DNA of 9,053 nucleotides, from the NCBI GenBank assembly GCA_038240855.1, contig JBBRGI010000137.1, forward strand, positions 1 through 9,053, read 5' to 3'. The translations under genes were made by a program, and so were the position numbers. Positions 1-4,368 of this stretch are shown one piece after another; position 1 is the stretch's first letter; each line of letters begins with the position of its first letter. A model generated the notes under the pieces. The model had not been told where the DNA came from. It did no database searches and saw only the letters and a list, made by a program, of their open reading frames with translations. The stretch comes from JAAFHB01 sp038240855 (lineage in GTDB: Bacteria > Bacteroidota > Bacteroidia > Bacteroidales > Prolixibacteraceae).

Positions 1-2178
1 CTGATTCATTTCAATGCCGGCATGTGGCATACTGGTTGGCATCAGTAAAAACGAACCTTCGTTGAGGGCAGGCATAAATTCTTTGCCTAATCCCGGAAAT
101 GTTTTATTGAAACTTTGCCATGTATCTGTTTTCTGAATCCCTTCAGGCATAAAGCCAAAAACACGGTGAACTCCCTGCCATGCCAGTATTCCCACAAAAA
201 TGGTCGCAATCGGTAAAACTAAAAATGTCCACTTATTGCGTAACGACCATTCCAGAATTGGCACATAGAAATATACGATCAGGGAGAGAATTACCAGTAC
301 CAGGGCAATGATTGAACTGACAAACAGATAATTGGAGAAATTGCTGATGTGCGCGCCGAGTGGCAACCAGCCAATGGTAAGGTAATACACCGCGAACAAA
401 AGGGTTATCGCAATATTGATCAGGTTTGTGAAATGCTTTCGATTCTCCGGCCAGCGCGGAGCTAAAAGGTTATTGATTCCAATTGCCGTAAGCGCCAATG
501 CCGGCCAGGCTCCCCAGATGCTAACAATAAGCACGCCTGCAATTATCAGTATCCAATTAAAAACTTTTTTGCTCTTTGAGGTGTCTATTCGGAAGTTGAA
601 AAAGTAGTAAGCCAGCGTGGGCAGTACGATCATTCCCAATATATAGGAGGCCAGCAAGGCGAAGGTCTTGGTAAAAGCCAGCGGGGTAAAAAGCTTTCCT
701 TCAGCGCCTTCCATTACAAAAACGGGTAAAAAACTCACCACCGTGGTGGCCAACGCTACGGTAACGGCTCCCCTGACTTCAGCAGTGGCTTCATAAATCA
801 CCTGTACAAGGCGTTTTCCTCTGGCCCCTTTGTTTTCGGGCATCTCGAGATGCCGGATGATATTTTCCACATCCACAATTCCAATATCGACCATCACACC
901 AATGGCAATGGCAATTCCTGAAAGGGCGACAATGTTGGCATCAACACCCATCCATTTCATGGCGATAAAGGTCATCAAAACACCAACGGGCAACAGGAAC
1001 GAAACGATGATGGAAGCCCGGAGATTAAAAATCAGCACGATAATAACAATGATGGCAATCAGGATTTCGTGCGACAAGGCGGATTCTAAAGTTCCTATTG
1101 TTTCCTGTATCAAACCGGTACGGTCGTAAAACGGAACAACGGTAACCTTCGAAACCGTACCATCGGCCAATGTTTTCGATGGAAGTCCGGTTTCAATTTC
1201 GGCGATTTTCTTTTTTACATTGTTGATCACTTCCATCGGATTTGAACCATAACGGGCAACAACCACTGCGCCAACGGCTTCAACGCCATCCTTGTCCAAC
1301 CCGCCGCGACGGGGAGCCGGACCGAAGCTTACTTTTGCCACATCGCGGATCCGAACCGGAATATTATCCCGAACCGTGACTACCGCTTCATTTAAATCGT
1401 CAAGACTTTTTACATAGCCCAAACCCCGGATTACATATTCAACTTTGTTCAACTCGATGGTCTCCGCGCCAATATCCAGATTGCTTTTGCTCACCGCCTG
1501 CATCACGTCCATCACCGAAACGCCAAAGGCTTTCAGGGCATTTGGATCGACATCGACCTGATATTCTTTTACATAGCCACCAATGCTTGCTACTTCGGAA
1601 ACTCCGCTAGCCGCTGATAGTGAATATTTAACGTAAAAGTCCTGAATGGTGCGCAGTTCCTGTGGATCCCATCCACCTGTTGGTTTGCCTGTTTTAGGGT
1701 CGCGGGCTTCGAGGGTGTACCAGAAAACCTGTCCCAGCGCTGTGGCATCGGGTCCCAGCGAAGGTTGAACACCTTGCGGTAGAGTGCCTGATGGCAACGA
1801 GTTGAGTTTTTCGAGAATCCGCGAACGGCTCCAGTAGAACTCGACATCATCGTCAAAAATCAGGTAAATGAACGACATTCCAAACATGGAAGTACTCCGG
1901 ATGGTTTTCACTCCCGGAATTCCCAGCAACGAACTGCTAAGCGGGTAAGTAATCTGGTCTTCAATGTCTTTTGGCGAACGGCCCATCCATTCGGTGGCAA
2001 CAATCTGCTGGTTGTCACCAATATCCGGAATGGCATCCACTGGAATCGGATCACGCGGGAGCATTCCTGTATGCCAGTTAAAGGGAGCATACACTGTTCC
2101 CAACAGGATGAAAACGACCAATAATAACATCGAGATCATCCGGTGTTCCAGAAAATATTTTAGAATTTTATTAAGCAT
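1..2178 (-). CDS. cusA: CusA/CzcA-family heavy-metal efflux RND permease (N-terminal 726 residues, cut by window edge)
   Basis: Inner-membrane proton/metal antiporter of the HME-RND family, expected to form a trimer with a CusB-type adaptor and CusC-type channel and expel Cu(I)/Ag(I) or a related cation. The frame is open from ATG at 2178 to the left edge. It shows TM1 (about residues 15-30), a periplasmic porter region, TM2 (372-387) and TM4 with IAIGVMVDIGIVDVEN (424-439). D431 and E438 there match the proton-relay acidic residues of CusA/CzcA. The second periplasmic half begins FMPALNEGSFLLMPTSMPHA (701-720), the counterpart of the CusA segment carrying a metal-binding Met. That CusA-like TM4 and Met-rich segment favour monovalent copper/silver over Zn/Co/Cd, but this is inference. 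Residues about 535-640 form a hydrophobic insert absent from E. coli CusA. The C-terminal part lies outside. The leader has no Shine-Dalgarno and contains octamer repeats. Confidence 0.95.
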   Translation of the reverse strand, partial: MLNKILKYFLEHRMISMLLLVVFILLGTVYAPFNWHTGMLPRDPIPVDAIPDIGDNQQIVATEWMGRSPKDIEDQITYPLSSSLLGIPGVKTIRSTSMFGMSFIYLIFDDDVEFYWSRSRILEKLNSLPSGTLPQGVQPSLGPDATALGQVFWYTLEARDPKTGKPTGGWDPQELRTIQDFYVKYSLSAASGVSEVASIGGYVKEYQVDVDPNALKAFGVSVMDVMQAVSKSNLDIGAETIELNKVEYVIRGLGYVKSLDDLNEAVVTVRDNIPVRIRDVAKVSFGPAPRRGGLDKDGVEAVGAVVVARYGSNPMEVINNVKKKIAEIETGLPSKTLADGTVSKVTVVPFYDRTGLIQETIGTLESALSHEILIAIIVIIVLIFNLRASIIVSFLLPVGVLMTFIAMKWMGVDANIVALSGIAIAIGVMVDIGIVDVENIIRHLEMPENKGARGKRLVQVIYEATAEVRGAVTVALATTVVSFLPVFVMEGAEGKLFTPLAFTKTFALLASYILGMIVLPTLAYYFFNFRIDTSKSKKVFNWILIIAGVLIVSIWGAWPALALTAIGINNLLAPRWPENRKHFTNLINIAITLLFAVYYLTIGWLPLGAHISNFSNYLFVSSIIALVLVILSLIVYFYVPILEWSLRNKWTFLVLPIATIFVGILAWQGVHRVFGFMPEGIQKTDTWQSFNKTFPGLGKEFMPALNEGSFLLMPTSMPHAGIEMNQ

Positions 2179-2412
2179 GGGGATAATTTGAAAATGTGAC
2201 AATTCGACAATTTGGTAATTCGACGATTGGACAATTCAACTACGTGACGATTCGATCCGTCAACCGACAGACGACTATCCGACAATGAGTTAATGTGAAG
2301 ATGCGAAGAAGAATTAAGCGTAAACCTTATTATAAAGTAACTCGTCAAGTAATTCATCCTCCGATTAACCAATTGTCGAATTGATAAATCGCCCAATCGT
2401 CGAATTGATAAA
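2179..2412. repeat. Degenerate 8-bp repeat arrays in inverted orientation, intercistronic
   Basis: The whole gap between the HMA gene and the permease gene is non-coding. On the plus strand 2187-2258 reads as consecutive octamers close to TTCGACAA (TGTGACAA, TTCGACAA, TTTGGTAA, TTCGACGA, TTGGACAA, TTCAACTA, CGTGACGA). From about 2361 to 2413 the same unit appears in the opposite orientation (TTGTCGAA). There GTCGAATTGATAAAT occurs twice, at 2375-2389 and 2399-2413, exactly three units (24 bp) apart. The two blocks share a perfect 14-bp inverted match, AATTCGACGATTGG at 2217-2230 against its complement at 2393-2406, and a 12-bp match, AATTCGACAATT at 2201-2212 against 2371-2382. Transcribed RNA could therefore fold into a large hairpin just ahead of the permease start. 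Short-period degenerate repeats of this flavour are common in Bacteroidales intergenic DNA. The function is unknown. Confidence 0.8.
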
Positions 2413-2766
2413 TTACCTATACTTGCAGCAACCCGGAAGTGTGTTGTAGATTTTATCGTCTGCTTTTACCCTGGCATTGTCGTGGCCGACAGATGCAATT
2501 TTTTTCGCGATCAGGTCCATGTTTGTTTTGGCCGGATCGTAAGTCACCGAAAGGACTTTACTTTTTGTGTTCCATTCTGCTTTGGAAACACCGTCAAGCT
2601 TTGCTGCTTTTTCGATACGGGCTTTGCACATATCGCAATTACCTGAAACCTTGAGTGTTTCAGTTTTGATAACAGTTGTATTGGAAGGATTCTGCGTTTG
2701 GGCATGGGAGTTTAGGCCCAATACGATTGCCAGCAAGGCAATTATAATGATTTTTACAGTTTTCAT
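2413..2766 (-). CDS. Exported heavy-metal-associated (HMA, MerP/CopZ-like) protein
   Basis: A 117-aa periplasmic metal-binding protein, probably a copper chaperone or scavenger. I chose ATG at 2766 because it starts directly on a signal peptide (MKTVKIIIIALLAIVLGLNSHAQ, residues 1-23). An upstream in-frame ATG at 2808 would add 14 residues ahead of the signal. The mature part carries one HMA fold (about 35-100) with the metal site GNCDMC (C44, C47), a variant of the usual GMxCxxC. It continues with KARIEKAAKLDGV and VTYDP, typical of the ferredoxin-like fold. A short C-terminal tail ends LPGCCKYR, adding a second vicinal Cys pair (C113, C114). It lies 101 bp downstream of the HYC_CC_PP gene and upstream of the RND permease. 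That suggests it hands metal to the efflux pump or buffers periplasmic metal. The stop codon overlaps the first unit of the octamer repeat array. Family assignment is firm; the metal and partner are inferred. Confidence 0.88.
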   Translation of the reverse strand: MKTVKIIIIALLAIVLGLNSHAQTQNPSNTTVIKTETLKVSGNCDMCKARIEKAAKLDGVSKAEWNTKSKVLSVTYDPAKTNMDLIAKKIASVGHDNARVKADDKIYNTLPGCCKYR

Positions 2767-2774
2767 TTTCTTGA

Positions 2775-2874
2775 TATTTGATGTTAATGTTTTAAAGAAT
2801 AGAAACAATACTTCAGCAAAAAAAGTTGCATAACTATTCTGCTAAAGAGACAGGGGAAACAAAAACATCAAATA
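2775..2874 (-). repeat. Long-range 11-bp inverted repeat across the HYC_CC_PP/HMA gap
   Basis: TATTTGATGTT at 2775-2785 is perfectly complementary in inverted orientation to AACATCAAATA at 2864-2874. The right arm contains the stop codon of the HYC_CC_PP gene and the left arm lies 9 bp ahead of the preferred HMA start codon. In a polycistronic minus-strand transcript the arms could pair around a 78-nt loop and affect translation or RNA processing between the two genes. The arms are A/T-rich, so chance is possible. There is no T-tract suggesting a terminator. Confidence 0.35.
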
Positions 2875-3287
2875 CGGAACACACAAATGCCGGGTAAACT
2901 GACAGCGCTTACCATAAAATTGCCTGGCGGCCTGACATTTGTATTAATGAAATTTAAGACTGATAATGAGTGAATCCCGCCACTTGCAGGGATATCAAAA
3001 ACCTGTAAAACAGGTTGTGAAAACGCTTTAAATTCGAAAGCCGAAGAGGCATAATTGTTATCGACTACAAAAACCGAAACTTTGTCTTTACAGCAATTGG
3101 TGCCAAGATGCTTACCCGTCGAAGGACATCTATCGACAGGGCCTTCCATACCACACGAAGCCAGCTCACCCGAAAACGATACTTTGGTTGCTGCAATTTT
3201 ACCGCTACAATAATGCGTGGCAACAGTAAAATGCATCACCGAAAGAAGGATGAGCAATGAAACCGATATGGATAAAAACTTCTTCAT
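2868..3287 (-). CDS. HYC_CC_PP family exported protein
   Basis: A 139-aa cysteine-rich exported protein of a Bacteroidota family named after its conserved motifs, all visible here: HYC at residues 25-27 (within THYCSGK), CC at 65-66 (TNCCKD) and PP at 120-121 (VRPPG). Further cysteines are C45 (ASCGMEGP), C54 (DRCPSTG) and C135 near the C-terminus. Residues 1-23 are a hydrophobic export signal (MKKFLSISVSLLILLSVMHF). Start 3287 is preferred because it begins exactly at this signal. The open frame continues to 3425, but the extra 46 residues lack a signal and cross a likely promoter. The biochemical function is not established. Members are often found beside copper/heavy-metal efflux genes, and the paired His/Cys motifs suggest metal binding or redox handling in the periplasm. 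It is followed after 101 bp by the HMA protein gene, probably co-transcribed. Confidence 0.85.
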   Translation of the reverse strand: MKKFLSISVSLLILLSVMHFTVATHYCSGKIAATKVSFSGELASCGMEGPVDRCPSTGKHLGTNCCKDKVSVFVVDNNYASSAFEFKAFSQPVLQVFDIPASGGIHSLSVLNFINTNVRPPGNFMVSAVSLPGICVFRI

Positions 3288-3323
3288 ACAAAAGTTAAAA
3301 CGAATACCCATTAAAAAAGTTTT

Positions 3324-3331
3324 CAAATATA
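3324..3331 (-). promoter_or_regulatory. Candidate -7 promoter element for the HYC_CC_PP gene
   Basis: On the minus strand this reads TATATTTG, an exact match to the Bacteroidota -7 consensus TAnnTTTG, about 37 nt upstream of ATG 3287. A TTTG that could serve as the -33 element lies about 24 nt further upstream, longer than the usual spacing, so the match is only partial. It would allow HYC_CC_PP, HMA and permease genes to be transcribed separately from the gene at 3504-3737. Confidence 0.4.
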
Positions 3332-3341
3332 CAATTAAAAA

Positions 3342-3422
3342 ATGAAAAGCATAACCAAATATGGACTGGACGAAGCGGTCGCCAACTGTTTCATCAAACT
3401 CTGGACAAATGAAGCGACCTGA
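3342..3422 (+). other. 26-codon open frame with a faint ECF-sigma-like motif
   Basis: ATG to TGA, 26 aa, ending DEAVANCFIKLWTNEAT. The stretch FIKLW preceded by an acidic/helical segment resembles region 2 of Bacteroidota ECF sigma factors (such as EDIVQEVFIKLWEN). There is no Shine-Dalgarno, and it lies antisense to the leader of the HYC_CC_PP gene. It may be a chance frame, a small peptide gene or a relic of a sigma-factor gene. I cannot tell these apart by reading. Confidence 0.15.
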
Positions 3423-3428
3423 CACATT

Positions 3429-3449
3429 TTACTTTACCAGGTAAAGTAA
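3429..3449. promoter_or_regulatory. Perfect 21-bp palindrome, candidate operator
   Basis: Two perfect 10-bp arms, TTACTTTACC and GGTAAAGTAA, meet around a single central A. The site sits in the 216-bp gap between the 3504-3737 gene and the HYC_CC_PP gene, about 98 bp upstream of the candidate -7 element. A one-base centre is typical of a dimeric protein-binding site. It would make a tight RNA hairpin (loop of at least 3 nt), but neither strand has a T-tract after it, so a terminator is unlikely. Confidence 0.5.
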
Positions 3450-3472
3450 TAAAAACTGATAACCAGAAGAAA

Positions 3473-3493
3473 TTACTTCAACAGGTAAAAAAT
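3473..3493. promoter_or_regulatory. Degenerate second copy of the 21-bp palindrome
   Basis: This stretch begins TTACTTCAACAGGTAAA and matches the palindrome at 3429-3449 at 16 of 21 positions in the same orientation. The copies are 44 bp apart, about four helical turns. A strong and a weak site on the same face of the helix is a common arrangement for cooperative regulator binding. It begins 11 bp beyond the stop codon of the metal-binding-domain gene. Confidence 0.35.
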
Positions 3494-3503
3494 TTAGATT
3501 AAT

Positions 3504-3737
3504 TTAACGGTCATGAATTTCGATTACTGGTTCAAGATGCATATTGCAGACCGGGCAGTTGCCAGGTGCATTATAAGTTTTATCCCCTTCACATTTCATT
3601 GGACATTGATAGACTGATTTTGGCCTTGGATTGCCTTCTGGTTGCTGTTCGTGTCCGCTTCCGCTAAAATATAACGGCGTTTCATGCAACTCATTTCCCT
3701 GTCCTGAATTTCCGAATTCTGCATTAAAGTTAATCAT
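3504..3737 (-). CDS. Small heavy-metal-binding-domain (HMBD) protein
   Basis: A 77-aa protein with no signal peptide or membrane segment, so probably cytoplasmic. The C-terminal half (about residues 43-71) is a heavy-metal-binding domain of the type found at the N-termini of CusB-like adaptors and copper ATPases: YQCPMKCEGD, then NAPGNCPVCNMHLEPV. Metal ligands likely include C45, M47, C49, C61, C64 and M66. The usual CPMHPE is replaced by CPMKCEGDK, a variant seen in Bacteroidota. The first 40 residues are polar, Gly/Glu/His-containing, probably disordered, and not recognised. It is the first gene of the minus-strand metal cluster and has a promoter-like element 32 bp upstream. It may act as a metal buffer or chaperone; no enzymatic role is visible. 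Confidence 0.82.
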   Translation of the reverse strand: MINFNAEFGNSGQGNELHETPLYFSGSGHEQQPEGNPRPKSVYQCPMKCEGDKTYNAPGNCPVCNMHLEPVIEIHDR

Positions 3738-3753
3738 GATAATTATTTTTTAA

Positions 3754-3766
3754 ATATTGCCAATAT
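3754..3766. promoter_or_regulatory. 13-bp palindrome at the metal-cluster transcription start, candidate operator
   Basis: ATATTG and CAATAT flank a single C, giving a perfect 13-bp palindrome 2 bp downstream of the -7 element at 3769-3776 and 16 bp ahead of the ATG at 3737. The position overlaps the expected transcription start, as expected for a repressor site (ArsR-type metal sensors bind AT-rich palindromes like this). No regulator gene is present in the window, so the protein is unknown. Confidence 0.35.
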
Positions 3767-3768
3767 CT

Positions 3769-3776
3769 CAAAATTA
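3769..3776 (-). promoter_or_regulatory. Candidate -7 promoter element for the metal cluster
   Basis: On the minus strand this reads TAATTTTG, an exact TAnnTTTG match. Its 3' edge lies 31 nt from ATG 3737, giving a leader of roughly 25 nt. No clear TTTG -33 element lies at the usual distance, so an activator may be needed or the call may be wrong. Confidence 0.45.
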
Positions 3777-3961
3777 CGAAAGTTGAAATATCATAGTGTT
3801 ACACATTTTAAGGAAAAGTTTTCATCATTCCACCTTTTGGAGGATTATAACCCCGGGCTACCTGAATCACAATAGCTCAATAACCAGTTTTAATTATAGC
3901 TCATTCTCCAAAAATCTTCAACGATAAATCGGAAATATCATGGTCATACGGTCAGACTTAC

Positions 3962-4132
3962 ATGCTCAATTACCCCGAAAGTGCCAATTTCAGGCTTAAT
4001 TCAGACGAAACTTTGTGTTATCCTGAACATTTTGCCTATAATAACAGTTCTTTGATTGTAGAACATGCCTTTTTTGTGGCTGTTCAGGCTCCCGGGTTAA
4101 TGCCGTTTATACTTGAGGGATCAAGGAATTAA
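3962..4132 (+). other. Unassigned 56-codon open frame, possible small gene or gene remnant
   Basis: ATG 3962 to TAA 4130-4132; the frame is already open from 3884 just after a TAA. The product has protein-like composition with a hydrophobic stretch near the C-terminus (LIVEHAFFVAVQAPGLMPFI) and ends ILEGSRN. There is no ribosome-binding signal, signal peptide or known motif. The open stretch runs 83 codons in A/T-rich DNA, longer than average but not decisive. Because it lacks a start upstream of 3962, a truncated remnant is as likely as a working gene. I do not recognise the family. Confidence 0.25.
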
Positions 4133-4263
4133 ATAACTATCATTAATGTAAAAGCTACAAAGCTGGATTTCCTATTTTAATTACAAATCAGATTGTACTA
4201 TGAATATCAGCCTATGTCACTTTACAGATAAAATTAATTAAAGAACTTCAAAAAAGGACGCCT

Positions 4264-4350
4264 ATGGTGAAATATGCCAGAAAAAGCGATGAAGATGTTC
4301 GTATCATCCCCACCGCAAATTACGATTCAAAAAAACTCATGAAATGTTAA
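4264..4350 (+). other. Unassigned 28-codon open frame upstream of the SusC-like gene
   Basis: ATG 4264 to TAA 4348-4350. The frame is open from 4204 and yields a charged peptide containing KELQKRTPMVKYARKSDED. It ends 18 bp before the receptor start. It could be a leader peptide, the 3' end of a decayed gene or chance. No homologue is recognised and no ribosome-binding signal is seen. Confidence 0.18.
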
Positions 4351-4368
4351 TTAAAATCAGTCAAATTT

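Larger units (their letters stand above)
3738..4368. other. Divergent intergenic region, no recognisable gene
   Basis: This 631-bp stretch separates the minus-strand metal cluster from the plus-strand SusC/SusD pair. The left end (3738-3776) holds a leader, a 13-bp palindrome and a -7 element for the metal cluster. The remainder contains two unassigned open stretches on the plus strand, 3884-4132 and 4204-4350. I found no TAnnTTTG element close to the SusC start at 4369, no tRNA, no mobile-element ends and no sigma/anti-sigma genes. A weak TACAA/TTGTA inverted repeat lies at 4182-4197. Fragments of displaced coding sequence are possible. Confidence 0.6.

Noticed and set aside
830..1129. 99-codon plus-strand open frame
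   Set aside because: It lies antisense within the CusA-type permease, whose conserved TM4 motif is read on the other strand. Its composition is low-complexity Met/Ile/Thr.
2160..2396. 78-codon minus-strand open frame overlapping the permease start
   Set aside because: Its protein repeats an eight-residue pattern (ELSNRRIT, KLSNCHIF, KLSPCLIK) that simply reflects three octamer units per 24 bp. It is a by-product of the repeat array, not a gene.
2567..2833. Plus-strand open frame antisense to the HMA gene
   Set aside because: The minus strand encodes a complete signal peptide plus HMA motif with paired cysteines. The plus-strand frame has no recognisable features.
2786..2863. Separate promoter for the HMA gene
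   Set aside because: The closest candidate on the minus strand, TATTCTTT, misses the TAnnTTTG consensus at two positions and has no -33 partner.
3288..3425. 46-residue N-terminal extension of the HYC_CC_PP protein
   Set aside because: The extension has no signal or family similarity and crosses a TAnnTTTG element. Start 3287 places the hydrophobic signal at the N-terminus as expected.
3429..3449. Intrinsic terminator after the HMBD gene
   Set aside because: The palindrome can form a hairpin but no T-tract follows on either strand, so an operator fits better.
4182..4197. TACAA-N6-TTGTA inverted repeat upstream of the SusC-like gene
   Set aside because: Arms of only 5 bp in A/T-rich DNA, about 170 bp from the start codon and with no neighbouring promoter element. 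It is easily due to chance.
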